A DNA stretch of 64,000 nucleotides, taken from the NCBI GenBank assembly GCA_949987705.1, contig OX465281.1, forward strand, positions 169,584,516-169,648,515, in the 5' to 3' direction. Below the pieces are notes generated by a model. That model did not search any database and was not told the DNA's origin. It was given only the letters and a program-made list of their open reading frames with translations. Positions 21,974-32,623 of the stretch are shown here, piece by piece. Numbering within the stretch: position 1 is the first letter of the stretch; the number at the start of each line of letters is the position of its first letter. Source of the DNA: Thereva unica. Lineage: Eukaryota; Arthropoda; Insecta; Diptera; Therevidae. A program made the translations under genes and the position numbers.

Positions 21974-22413
21974 AAGCATGGAGTATCTCCCAGAAATCCG
22001 CCGACAAGTTGGATATATTTGAGAGGAAGGTTCTCCGAAAGATATACGGCGCAATCAATGAAGACAATGCATGGAGAATACGCTACAATCACGAACAGTA
22101 CGACCTATACAAAGAGTGTAAACTCTCGACAGATGCTAAGCTACTACGTTTACGTTGGGCCGGTCATATCGAAAGAATGGATGACCCAAGGATGCCATAA
22201 AAAGCCCTGTACCTATTACCAGATGGCAGAAAACCAGTTGGCAAATCACGGTTAAGGTGGGAGGATAATGTTAAGGCCGATACAGCAAAACTGCTTAATA
22301 TAAGAAAGGAGGAGACAAGCTGTGGAGCAGAGAGACGTCTGGAGGAAGACGCTGATGGAAGCCAGCGCGTGAATTGGGCTGTAGAGCCATCGAAGAAGAA
22401 GGTTTCTTTGAAC

Positions 22414-23245
22414 ATAAGCGATGCTCGTTTCCGCAGCCGTCAATATAGCGCCCTTTGCGCACTCCACAGCTCTTCAATATTTGTGTCGTCAGAAACCGTT
22501 TGCTGGTTTAATATTTCTTGCAGGTTACTAGAAAATTCTCGCTTTTTAACGCTCTCCCGCAAAAGGTCTACGTTACACCGTCTACAGGTTCTAGCATCGT
22601 GTTGCACATTTCTTATTGCGGCAATTTTAAGGCGAATAGTTGCTACAACCAAATGGTCGTTGCTTCCAGTGTCTGCTCCCATGAAACTCCTGACATACTC
22701 AAGAATAGTAATAGTGATCTATCTGATTTCTTGTCCTACCATCGGGCGATACCCAGGTCTCTTTGTGAAGAAAGTAAGCTCCACCTACCATGAGTTGGTG
22801 GGAACTACAAAAGTCAACGAAAAGCTCACCATTGCTATTGGTAACTTGGCTTAGGCCTTGATTTCCAATTGTGTACTCAAGGCCGGTGCTGCCACGGCCG
22901 ATCTGTGCGTTTAAGTCACCCATTAATACAATGATGTCTCTCCTTGGAATAGAGCGAAAAACCTCATTCAGTCGCATATAGAACTCGTCTTTGATGTCAT
23001 CTTCTGGGCGCCAACTGAAGGAGCATAGCATTGGACTGACGTAGTACTTCTTAGTGTTGTACGCAGGCGCAAGGTAATAATCCCCTCAGAAACTGTTGAC
23101 AAGCTAATGGCTTCTTTGGTGAGTATCACGCCAACGCTACTCTTACGGCGTACAGTTTCGTCTCCTCCAGAATATAAGAAGGGCTCACCATTTGGGCAGA
23201 TATGTTCGCCCGAGTAATACATATAACTCTCGACACGGCAAGTTA
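22414..23245 (-). pseudogene. LINE-C apurinic-type endonuclease domain, copy A
   Basis: Minus-strand frames read YYSGEHICPNGEPFLYSGGD, SSVGVILTKEAISLSTVSEG, VQCYAPSVGA, then PRRDIIVLMGDLNAQIGRGS (the GDLNA catalytic motif), SNGELFVDFCSSHQLMVGGA, HKETWVSPDGRTRNQIDH (final catalytic SP-x-NQIDH region) and GSNDHLVVATIRLK. This is the endonuclease that nicks target DNA in RTE-type LINEs, of the kind often misannotated as a craniofacial development protein 2-like gene. Two frameshifts break it. Left of it lies LINE-D and right of it the jockey tail plus Harbinger element. Confidence 0.86.
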
Positions 23246-23262
23246 AAAAAATACAAATCTTA

Positions 23263-23578
23263 AAAAACGTTATAATTTATTTTTATTAGAATTTAACAAT
23301 TTTTAAATCCGTCTTGATTATTTCAAGTTGGAATCAGAACTCAGCTTTTATTCTTATACATTAAAAATGAGACTTTAACAATCGATTAAAATTGCTTAGA
23401 GCAATTTATTTAAAATCGGGCTATGGGACTGCTTATGCGGCATAATGGAAATTTTGAAGTTGGGAAATTAAAGAAAATGATATTTATTGGTTTGGTCAGC
23501 GTCTGGTTGATTTCCGGCACGTGTTGCATGTAGAACATGTAAGGGCCGAAACACATCCAGGCCTGCTTTGAACACATC
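23263..23578. repeat. 316-bp direct repeat, second instance, running into the full Harbinger
   Basis: It is the partner of 21478-21793. Here the shared sequence continues into the complete Harbinger element, which begins at 23543. Confidence 0.9.
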
Positions 23579-23948
23579 CAAGCCCAAAGCTGGCTGCAAG
23601 CATATCCAACCTACGCGTTCAAATGGGATGGAACACATCAAAACTTGTCTCGCAAATTCAGGCCTTGGCAAAGCTGGCCGCAAGGCTCGCCTCTGTCGGA
23701 ATTCCGGCAATGCTGGAATTTGAATTCGGCCGAGGCTGTAGTTTGCTTTTGACAGTTTAACTTTTCGGTTGGGGTTTTGTTTATTGGTAAAGATAAAAAG
23801 TGCTGAAAGTTTTAAATTAGATATATAAAAGAAAATGAGCAATAAGGTTAGCATACCGTAAGCTTATTTGTTTGCTTGTACTGCGAAGTGACAAGGTTTG
23901 CATTAATGTATAAATTTTGATGTTTTTAGCACAGTTTTCATTTTGTAG

Positions 23949-25008
23949 ATGGAGGAGCTCTTGATTGAAGCCATTAAAGATAAAGAATGTCTTTACAATA
24001 TTCGGAGCCCGTTATACAAGAACATCAAGTATAAAGAAAAGGTTTGGCAAGAGGTTGCTGAAATTGTTGGCGCCGATGGTAAATAATATTCCAAAATTTT
24101 GAAAATGTTACTAAATCTTTCTTCAATTTATAGTGAAAAAATGTAGTGAAAAAACGGTGGAAGTCCCTAAGGGAACGAGCAAGACGAGAATACCACTACA
24201 TTCCATCGGGCAGTGCAGCACTAACCAAAGTAGAGTGGCCTTATACAAAGTCGCTACGGTTTTTGAAAGATATTGTTAAGCCTGCAGAGTAAGCTTTAAA
24301 TTTAAAAATATTTAACCCGTTGACCACCATGCTGCGCACGTAAACAGGATTAGCATTTAATAACCGTGCACTCTGTTGTCAATGCGTTAATTATTTTAAT
24401 TTCATGCATATGCAATATCTATTGTTTTTAATTGTAGAACTGTCTCTAACTTTGTTCAACACCAAACCGTCACGTTATCTGATGATGAAGATGGACTATC
24501 ACAATTTAGTGATATTATTGAATATGATTTACCTTCACCGATCAATGAAGGAGTCCCATCAAGTTCCGGCAACAGAAGCGAGCTATTACCATCCCCGCAT
24601 ATTGAGCCCCGTAAGCCAGCATTCACAAAAGTAACACCTAGTGATATCTTGCCGTCAGGGGATGCAAGCATTGCTGCATCCTCATCTGCAAATATAAGTT
24701 CGCGTCGCCCACAGTCATCACAGAAGGAAAGGGCAGGTCTTTCAAGGAAAGGGCAGGAGGATGCAATTGGACAAAATGCGATAGCCAGTGCAGTCCACTC
24801 CTTTAACACTTTCCTTCAAGGACAGGAGGAAAGGCGAAAGCAAAAGGCTGATGATGGAGGAATCTTCATGTTCCTTCAAAATTTAGGGGAAAAAATAGTT
24901 AGGGCTAAATTAAGTGATGACGAGGAACTCGAAATTCAAGAAAGCCTTATAACCACATTAAGGTTAAAATTACAGGAGTTTAAAAATCGAAGGCCCTATG
25001 ATTATTGA
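23949..25008 (+). CDS. MADF-domain DNA-binding accessory protein of Harbinger, copy A (three exons)
   Basis: Predicted exons are 23949-24078, 24147-24288 and 24438-25008, 843 nt or 280 residues, with GT...AG introns of 68 and 149 bp. Residues 1-43 (EELLIEAIKDKECLYNIRSP ... VWQEVAEIVGAD) join across intron 1 to KKRWKSLRERARREYHYIPS and VEWPYTKSLRFLKDIV, a MADF domain (Myb/SANT-like, about residues 2-90). A serine/acid-rich linker follows, and the C-terminus (FLQNLGEKIVRAKLSDDEEL to KNRRPYDY) resembles a BESS-type interaction motif. The intron 1 acceptor at 24146 is preferred over 24133 because only it gives the conserved KKRWKSLR frame. Its role, binding element ends and guiding the transposase, is inferred from the family. 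Confidence 0.85.
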
Positions 25009-25696
25009 TTTAATTTATTTAGTAGCTTTTATATTTTTATATAATGAAAAAGGATTTCCATTGTGATATAAACATTTTTGTAATAGCTGTAAGGTTTTTT
25101 TTGTTACTCAGAATTTACAAGTATTTTTTTTAATTTATAGAAAGTAAGTTATAAAATTTTATATTATGAATTATTATTTGTGATATTTTTTTTACAAGTA
25201 TGTATGAGAAAGTCAGAATTTTTTAATTTTAATTAAGAAAACTTGCGAAAAGTATTTTTTTTATTTATAGAAAGTAAGTTATAAAATTTTATATTATGAA
25301 TTATTACTTGTGATATTTTTTTTACAAGTATGTATGAGAAACTGAGAATTTTTTAATTTTAATTTGCAAAGAAAACTTGCGAAAAGTATTTTTTTATTTA
25401 TAGAAAGTAACTTATTAAATGTATTAGAAATTGTTACTTGTGATAAATGTTTATTTTTGTTATAAGTATAAGAAAGACAGAGTTTTTTGACGCGAAGTGT
25501 TTTTTTTATTTATAAAAAGTAGTTTATAAAATTTTATAGTTTTTATAAATTCGTAAATATACATTATTAAATGTTTTTTTTATGTTTTATTTGTCCAAAT
25601 ATATTCTTTTAAAGTTTCTCTTAGTTCATAGGCCTGACGAGAGGAGTTATGAGCATTCGAAGCCTGAACGGACGCCAGCCCTTCTGTTTCTTCTCG
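25009..25696. repeat. AT-rich ~130-bp tandem repeats between the two Harbinger genes, copy A
   Basis: Four diverging units start near ATTTATAGAAAGTAA at 25133, 25263, 25396 and 25508, with shared ACTTGTGATA and TATGAGAAA blocks. They separate the converging 3' ends of the MADF and transposase genes and probably hold both polyadenylation regions. The same array occurs in copy B around 33808-34190. Confidence 0.8.
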
Positions 25697-27060
25697 TCAA
25701 CTTCCTTGAGATGTTTCAGTATCATGTACATAATTTGCTGTGCAGTAATTACTGCTTGTTAATTTGCAAAAGTTATGTAAAACAACTGTGGCTTTTACTA
25801 TTTTCGTGACATTTTCGGGTAACGCATTGATAGTGGTTGTCAAAATGCGCCAGCGTGCTGCCAAGACTCCAAAAGCATTTTCAATAGTGCGCCTTGCTCT
25901 CGAGAGCCTAGTATTAAAATACGCTTGCTCCATTGTCAAACCTGTGGAATAGTTGACTTATTAGTTACTTGAACATGTTTACCAATTTACTACATTTATA
26001 CCTCTGTTAGGAAAAGGTCGCATTATATTTGTTCTTAACGGAAATGCCGCATCTGCAACAAAAAATCGTGGGAACAGGATATCACTTAAAGGTAGAGCTT
26101 TCGGTCCAAGATGTGGTAACTCTCCATTAAGTATGCTTTGCCCAAAAGCACTTTTCTGAAAAATCCCACCATCACTCTGGCTCCCGTATGCACCAATATC
26201 CACATAGGTGAAAATAAGGTCAGCATCACAGGCAGCCAAAAGTACAATGCTGTGGTGCTGCTTAAAATTAAAATATTGTGAACCGGCATGAGGAGGGCAC
26301 TGTATATTTACGTGTTTTCCATCAATTGCGCCTACGCAGTTGGGGAAACCGCATTTATCGAAAAACATGTTTCCATACTTTTCCCAATCGTGTTTATTGG
26401 GAGTAGACAAATACAGTCCTGATAATGTATCCCATATGGCGTCACATGTTTCGAATATTATTTTCCTGGCTGTAGACACTCCGACTTTGAAGCACCAAGC
26501 AATTACTTGGATTGGTGCTCCTTGACTTAAATATCTGGAAATAAAAGGTGAGATGAATAATCAGTAACAGGGGGCCTACTATGTATTCGGATCTGAAAGT
26601 TCTATTTTTCGGAACCCCATATAGAATACATAGTTCGGAAATTCCTAATTCAAATGAAATTACTTTCAGATCCGAATACATAGTAGGCCCCCAGGATATC
26701 ACAATTAATTTGAACTTACAGCAAGGTAAGCGCAAGGCGTGATTCCTCGTCAATAGGTTTTCTGTTTGATTCCTTCTTTAAATTCCCTCTTAATAAATTT
26801 AGAAGGATATCAAAATCCTGGGGATGCATCCGTGTTACTTTAAAAAACTGGTCAATGTCCCGCTCTTTTATAATTTTAAATGTTTGGATATAAAATCCGT
26901 GGATGTCTCTCGTTCTGTAAATAGGTCTCACCCACCATCTTCGTTTTGACCTTTTTGATTCACAATTTTTCACTGTTATTATAATATTTAGCAACAAAGT
27001 GAACAAATTAAAAGCTACTAAACACTCCTCCACATCATCAGACGTATTAAAAATATCCAT
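25697..27060 (-). CDS. Harbinger DDE transposase, copy A (three exons)
   Basis: Predicted exons are 27060-26720, 26534-26002 and 25941-25697, 1119 nt or 372 residues, with phase-consistent GT...AG introns of 185 and 60 bp. Residues 1-110 include the basic stretch ESKRSKRRWW and the helix HPQDFDILLNLLRG. A helix-turn-helix-like segment (LSQGAPIQVIAWCFKVGVST) spans the first junction. The catalytic acids lie in VGAIDGKHVN (D185), VADAAFPL (D275) and RRTIENAFGVLAARWRIL (E312), the DDE_Tnp_4/Harbinger arrangement. Its length is normal for the family. Start: first ATG of the exon, at 27060. A 123-bp MITE sits in intron 1. No stop or frameshift is visible, so it may be active. Confidence 0.88.
26570..26692. 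mobile_element. 123-bp MITE in intron 1 of the transposase, copy A
   Basis: GGGGGCCTACTATGTATTCG at the left is mirrored by CGAATACATAGTAGGCCCCC at the right, with ~30-bp inverted ends (extending through GATCTGAAAGT) around a short loop that contains a second, imperfect partner. It lies wholly inside intron 1 (26535-26719), so it need not harm the protein. The target duplication is unclear. Confidence 0.85.
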
Positions 27061-27444
27061 TGTATTACTTAAATTTACTTTAAATAAAAAACGACGAAGC
27101 CCCCAAATTTTAGTATATTATAAAGTTTTACCACATTTGTGTAACTTTAAACAAATAAAAATTTAAGTCTTATTTTATTGAAAATGTTTGAGTTTTTACC
27201 ACATTTACAAATGTATGTGACTTAATTTAAACTAGCAAAGAAAACAGGCAAGAATTTAATTTTAATCAAATGATTTTTGAATTTTATCCTTTTTACGAAT
27301 CACGACGAAAATCGTTAACAAATTTGACAACTGTCATCAGCTCGTCTGATTGTGTTTTGCGTATTCCGCGGACGGCTCTGCAGCTCACCTCAAGGAAAGC
27401 TTTGAGAGATGAGCTTCAAAGCCAGCCTGGATGTGTTTCGGCCC

Positions 27445-27830
27445 TAACTCCCGCATCGGGCCATCTGGTCTCGCTAAGTCCGATGATCTTGATTTTATAT
27501 CGATTCATCTCGTTGAGGACTCGTTGTTCGAAAAGCATAGGTCGTCGTCGTTTTGTCCATCCGGTTCCGAAGCATTGTTTGCCGATTCGTAGCAATGGTG
27601 TTTTTTATGGGAGCGGGCAGCTAACCCTCAGCCCAACCGGCTTAAAACTCTGTTTTGTGGTGCAGAGTGCTCGTCATTCGACCGTCTTGGTATTCGTCTG
27701 GAGTGACTTTTCTCTGGTTTTGACAGAAGTTACAAATCGGGTGCCACCATCTTCCGAGGTCTTTGTTAGCCGTTCGACCCGCCGGTTTTTTTGTTTCAGA
27801 TTTAAAAAAATCTCTAGTATTTAACACTAA
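27445..27830 (-). pseudogene. LINE-C 5' region and endonuclease start, copy A
   Basis: The minus strand reads KRRRPMLFEQRVLNEMNRYK, then IKIIGLSETRWPDAG, the first endonuclease catalytic region (the ETRW glutamate), right up to the Harbinger border. Upstream are basic, serine-rich residues (KPAGRTANKD) of the presumptive leader. The rest of the domain is at 22414-23245, on the other side of the Harbinger element. Confidence 0.8.
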
Positions 27831-28432
27831 AAATAGGCATTTACGGGCGTAACCACAAGCTTTTATAATAGATTATTGATAATTCGAACTCCTACTTGCC
27901 CCTCCTCTTTTCCACTCGCTTCCAAGCATTAGAACACACCTTCCCGGGGCCTGCAGTCCAAGCAAACTGATAACAATTTTTATATGTTTGCGCATTTGTC
28001 GTCAGTTTGTGGCTGAAGATCGGAGGTGGACTTCTACATGCAAAAATTTTTGTAGCTCTTGATTTTTGAATGAAGAGGTCGACTGAAACACCTTACGTGC
28101 TACCTCGACTGCTCCAAAACTTCTATTCAGTGTTAAGCCGGTGAATTTGCGGCCCGAATCCACGCCGTATTCAGTCGGACCTGAAAGCTAGGCGCAAACA
28201 ATACGCGAAAACCATCCACACTCGCATTCGCACTTGTTCGCGGGTGATCATGGCGTGAGTCCGGAGCCGCCTTAAGGCACAAACATATTGATGCGTAGGC
28301 GATAACCGCAGCCGCCTGCGAGAGAATTTCCCATACATTTAATTTCTCCGCGTCGCCTGCCCCTTGTGTCAGCAAATATGTCCGTGTATTTTAAATGTTT
28401 TTCCAGTCAACAGTCTGTTTTTGCCTTTATGT
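27831..28432. other. Unassigned sequence upstream of LINE-C, with a dispersed repeat end
   Basis: There is no coding similarity. 28290-28429 (TTTAATTTCTCCGCGTCGCC, GTGTATTTTAAATGTTTTTC, CAGTCTG at the end) resembles 50570-50680 in the centre of the giant inverted element. It is therefore a dispersed repeat, perhaps a DNA transposon end. Confidence 0.6.
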
Positions 28433-28434
28433 TG

Positions 28435-28827
28435 TTTGCTGTTTTCCTGAGGTTCCTGTGTAAGTGAACCATTCAGGGCGGCTAAGAAGTAATCTGCCCA
28501 TCTTTGGAGTTGCTCCTTGTCGCTGCACAGCAGCCTTCCATCCGCACTCCTAACGGCATGTTTTTTAGTAGAGTGCTTTTCCGAGAGCTGTTTAGTGATT
28601 TGGTAGAGCACCTTACTGTTGCGCCTGAGTGTGCCGCGTTTTCCGTTTTTTTTGCGAGCTCATTTATCTGCTGCCTTTTATCACGCCGGACACTTCACTT
28701 TGTAATTGGGAGTATTCCCGTTCAAGTTGGTAACGTCTTTCCGGGTCCCTTGTAGAGTTTACGTTATTTTTGATGGCCTTCTGCGTTCTATTTTTTGCCA
28801 GGTTGTGTCCGAGAACCAGTGTTGCTG
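28435..28827 (-). pseudogene. LINE-C linker part, copy B, cut by the duplication junction
   Basis: It carries the same minus-strand coding relic as 19746-20138 (RTQKAIKNNVNSTRDPERRY, HSTKKHAVRSADGRLLCSDK). It ends at the junction, so the RT part seen at 19305-19743 is missing here. Confidence 0.85.
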
Positions 28828-28839
28828 GTTTCTTTGGAC

Positions 28840-31076
28840 TCTGCCTAGAAGGAGTAATTCGCAAGGTAAACATTGATGCGAATGCAACACTGCCTAATAA
28901 ATCCAAACAGTTGCCAGGATATGCCGACGATATAAACTGCCCTGCTAGATCACTGTCATACCTTAGAAAATGTTTTACGGAATTAGAAGAGGGAGTCAAA
29001 GATATTGGGCTGCAAATAAATGCAGAAAAAAGTAAAATTCTAATTCAGTCGAGGGTGGAAAGAAGAAGAAGAAACCACAACACCACCTGGGGGGAACATA
29101 GCTTCGAACGGGTAAACGAATTTAATTACCTGGGGTCCTCAGTCAGCGAAGATAACGATGAAACGTTAGACGTACAACGAACAATAAACGCCGCAAGCAG
29201 AACATACTTCTCACTACTGCATGGATATGAAGCATTGATCTATGAAACTAGATCTAAAGAATACCTTTAAATGGGCCGTTGAAAATGACGTCGATCTCAA
29301 TCCAGCTAAGACCAACTCGATAGTTTTTTATAAAAATCCACTGGATTTGTCCACATTCTGTCTTGACCTATGGATGTGAAATTTTCTGCTCGCTAGATTG
29401 CAATACACAGAGGAAATTAAAAGTAGCTTTTAATTCAGCAATTCGTTACTGCTTCATGCTTAAGCCGTGTTTTGTTAATGAACCATATAGTTCTTTCATC
29501 GAGTTCATTAAAAAAACGACAAGGGAAATTTCATGTAGCTCCTACTTCGATGCTTAAAAATTTCAAAATTAAACGGAAGTTAAGTGTTATTTTTTGCACT
29601 GTTACACGAAATCCTCGCTAGAAAATAATAAATATGTTTCTAAAAAATCAATTATTTGTTATAAATTTGCTCTCATCACTTTCCTGTTGTTTTTATTTTT
29701 AAATTACGTCTTTTCGACCCCCGAAAGTATGCAACATGCCAACCCCCGAAACAACATGTCATCTCCCGAAAGTATGCAATATGCAATTTAAGAAATTTCT
29801 CAAAACCTCGATAGAAACCCCGATAAAACCTGGGTTTTGAGATTCAGTTCATTAAAAAACACGGCTTTAGACGTTTTGATCACACGTTTACATATGTAAA
29901 TTCCGTCTTGGGTTGTACTCTTCAAAAGTACATTGATTTCCGTACAATTATCTTTTTAAAGAAACTTATTTTGTTCCATAAGCCTGACTACTTATTTGCA
30001 ATATTGAATTTTTCGAATTCTCAAAGGACACTGAACTTGCAAATCCCTAATTTTAACCATAGAATTACTGAAAAGCAATTCTTTATTCGCGCCATCAAAC
30101 TTTGGAACACGTTACCAATTGATATTAAGAGGAACAGCAGCATCTTTTCTTAAAAAACGTTATTATTTATTTTTATTAGAATTTAACAATTTTTAAATCC
30201 GTCTTGATTATTTCAAGTTGGAATCAGAACTCAGCTTTTATTCTTATACATTAAAAATGAGACTTTAACAATCGATTAAAATTGCTTAGAGCAATTTATT
30301 TAAAATCGGGCTATGGGACTGCTTATGCGGCATAATGGAAATTTTGAAGTTGGGAAATTAAAGAAAATGATATTTATTGGTTTGGTCAGCGTCTGGTTGA
30401 TTTCCGGCACGTGTTGCATGTAGAACATGTAAGGGCCGAAACACATCCAGGCCTGCTTTGAACACATCATCATATGATTATTTGATTTGAGTCCACCTAC
30501 TTAATTTAGTTTTTTATTTGTAGCTTAGTTTTGAATTTTATTTTATTTTATTACTTCCTTTTTCTTTGTTTTTTTTTGTCTTTTTCTCCTACACAAATCT
30601 ATAAGTTTCTGTACTTAATTGGATAATAAATAAATAAATACAATAAATAAGCATGGAGTATCTCCCAGAAATCCGCCGACAAGTTGGATATGTTTGAGAG
30701 GAAGGTTCTCCGAAAGATATACGGCGCAATCAATGAAGACAATGCATGGAGAATACGCTACAATCACGAACAGTACGACCTATACAAAGAGTGTAAACTC
30801 TCGACAGATGCTAAGCTACTACGTTTACGTTGGGCCGGTCATATCGAAAGAATGGATGACCCAAGGATGCCATAAAAAGCCCTGTACCTATTACCAGATG
30901 GCAGAAAACCAGTTGGCAAATCACGGTTAAGGTGGGAGGATAATGTTAAGGCCGATGCAGCAAAACTGCTTAATATAAGAAAGGAGGAGACAAGCTGCGG
31001 AGCAGAGAGACGTCTGGAGGAAGACGCTGATGGAAGCCAGCGCGTGAATTGGGCTGTAGAGCCATCGAAGAAGAAG
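28840..31076 (+). mobile_element. LINE-D with nested jockey fragment, copy B
   Basis: Counterpart of 20151-22401, flanked by the same GTTTCTTTG(G/A)AC duplication. The nested jockey part spans 29236-30648. Relative to copy A it has lost part of the jockey C-terminus (after RNSSI) and a short non-coding piece, and gained about 25 bp near 29725. Like copy A it is a dead, 5'-truncated insertion. Confidence 0.85.
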
Positions 31077-31088
31077 GTTTCTTTGAAC

Positions 31089-31920
31089 ATAAGCGATGCT
31101 CGTTTCCGCAGCCGTCAATATAGCGCCCTTTGCGCACTCCACAGCTCTTCAATATTTGTGTCGTCAGAAACCGTTTGCTGGTTTAATATTTCTTGCAGGT
31201 TACTAGAAAATTCTCGCTTTTTAACGCTCTCCCGCAAAAGGTCTACGTTACACCGTCTACAGGTTCTAGCATCGTGTTGCACATTTCTTATTGCGGCGAT
31301 TTTAAGGCGAATAGTTGCTACAACCAAATGGTCGTTGCTTCCAGTGTCTGCTCCCATGAAACTCCTGACATACTCAAGAATAGTAATAGTGATCTATCTG
31401 ATTTCTTGTTCTACCATCGGGCGATACCCAGGTCTCTTTGTGAAGAAAGTAAGCTCCACCTACCATGAGTTGGTGGGAACTACAAAAGTCAACGAAAAGC
31501 TCACCATTGCTATTGGTAACTTGGCTTAGGCCTTGATTTCCAATTGTGTACTCAAGGCCGGTGCTGCCACGGCCGATCTGTGCGTTTAAGTCACCCATTA
31601 ATACAATGATGTCTCTCCTTGGAATAGAGCGAAAAACCTCATTCAGTCGCATATAGAACTCGTCTTTGATGTCATCTTCTGGGCGCCAACTGAAGGAGCA
31701 TAGCATTGGACTGACGTAGTACTTCTTAGTGTTGTACGCAGGCGCAAGGTAATAATCCCCTCAGAAACTGTTGACAAGCTAATGGCTTCTTTGGTGAGTA
31801 TCACGCCAACGCTACTCTTACGGCGTACAGTTTCGTCTCCTCCAGAATATAAGAAGGGCTCACCATTTGGGCAGATATGTTCGCCCGAGTAATACATATA
31901 ACTCTCGACACGGCAAGTTA
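31089..31920 (-). pseudogene. LINE-C endonuclease domain, copy B
   Basis: Counterpart of 22414-23245 with the same frameshifts and the same GDLNA and NQIDH motifs. No repair of either frame is seen, so the copy was already dead when the block was duplicated. Confidence 0.85.
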
Positions 31921-32623
31921 AAAAAATACAAATCTTAAAAAACGTTATAATTTATTTTTATTAGAATTTAACAATTTTTAAATCCGTCTTGATTATTTCA
32001 AGTTGGAATCAGAACTCAGCTTTTATTCTTATACATTAAAAATGAGACTTTAACAATCGATTAAAATTGCTTAGAGCAATTTATTTAAAATCGGGCTATG
32101 GGACTGCTTATGCGGCATAATGGAAATTTTGAAGTTGGGAAATTAAAGAAAATGATATTTATTGGTTTGGTCAGCGTCTGGTTGATTTCCGGCACGTGTT
32201 GCATGTAGAACATGTAAGGGCCGAAACACATCCAGGCCTGCTTTGAACACATCCAAGCCCAAAGCTGGCTGCAAGCATATCCAACCTACGCGTTCAAATG
32301 GGATGGAACACATCAAAATTTGTCTCGCAAATTCAGGCCTTGGCAAAGCTGGCCGCAAGGCTCGCCTCTGTCGGAATTCCGGCAATGCTGGAATTTGAAT
32401 TCGGCCGAGGCTGTAGTTTGCTTTTGACAGTTTAACTTTTCGGTTGGGGTTTTGTTTATTGGTAAAGATAAAAAGTGCTGAAAGTTTTAAATTAGATATA
32501 TAAAAGAAAATAAGCAATAAGGTTAGCATACCGTAAGCTTATTTGTTTGCTTGTACTGCGAAGTGACAAGGTTTGCATTAATGTATAAATTTTGATGTTT
32601 TTAGCACAGTTTTCATTTTGTAG

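Larger units (their letters stand above)
20151..22401 (+). mobile_element. LINE-D, 5'-truncated RTE/CR1-like LINE inserted in LINE-C (copy A)
   Basis: The plus strand reads QLPGYADDINCPARSLSYLR and GLQINAEKSKILIQSR, then FNYLGSSVSEDNDETLDVQR. After a nested jockey insert it continues DIFERKVLRKIYGAINEDNA, LLRLRWAGHIERMDD and KPVGKSRLRWEDNVKAD. These are the palm end, thumb and C-terminus of a non-LTR reverse transcriptase. It ends with a GAAGAAGAAG tail. GTTTCTTTG(G/A)AC flanks it at 20139-20150 and 22402-22413, a 12-bp target duplication with one mismatch. There is a stop after DDPRMP. The upstream half is missing, as is usual for incomplete reverse transcription. Confidence 0.85.
23543..27444. 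mobile_element. Harbinger element, copy A (3.9 kb)
   Basis: The terminal inverted repeats GGGCCGAAACACATCCAGGC (left, 23543) and GCCTGGATGTGTTTCGGCCC (right, to 27444) are perfect over 20 bp, and TAA lies at 23540-23542 and 27445-27447. A 3-bp TAA duplication is the PIF/Harbinger hallmark. Two genes converge inside it: a MADF-domain gene (plus) and a DDE transposase gene (minus). This matches the known two-gene plan of Harbinger elements, in which a Myb/SANT/MADF-like protein helps the transposase reach the nucleus and the element ends. Both genes read open when spliced. The left flank is jockey 3'-UTR whereas the right flank is LINE-C endonuclease, so the locus was rearranged. Confidence 0.92.
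19744..28432. repeat. Tandem segmental duplication, unit A (8.7 kb)
   Basis: This block is repeated almost base for base as unit B (28433-37095). The offset is 8689 bp at the left, 8675 bp after indels near 21060-21470, and 8666 bp after a 9-bp deletion in the transposase. Unit A starts at TGTTTGCTGTTTTCCTGAGG and its last bases before the junction are TTGCCTTTA plus TGT. Only scattered substitutions are visible. Both ends of the unit lie in other sequences, so it is a duplication of an already nested region. Confidence 0.95.

Noticed and set aside
22369..22854. 161-codon plus-strand frame (also in copy B)
   Set aside because: It lies antisense to the LINE-C endonuclease, which has clear motifs on the minus strand; this is a shadow frame.
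27270..27824. 184-codon plus-strand frame crossing the Harbinger border
   Set aside because: It crosses the transposon end and is antisense to the LINE-C endonuclease start; no domain is seen.
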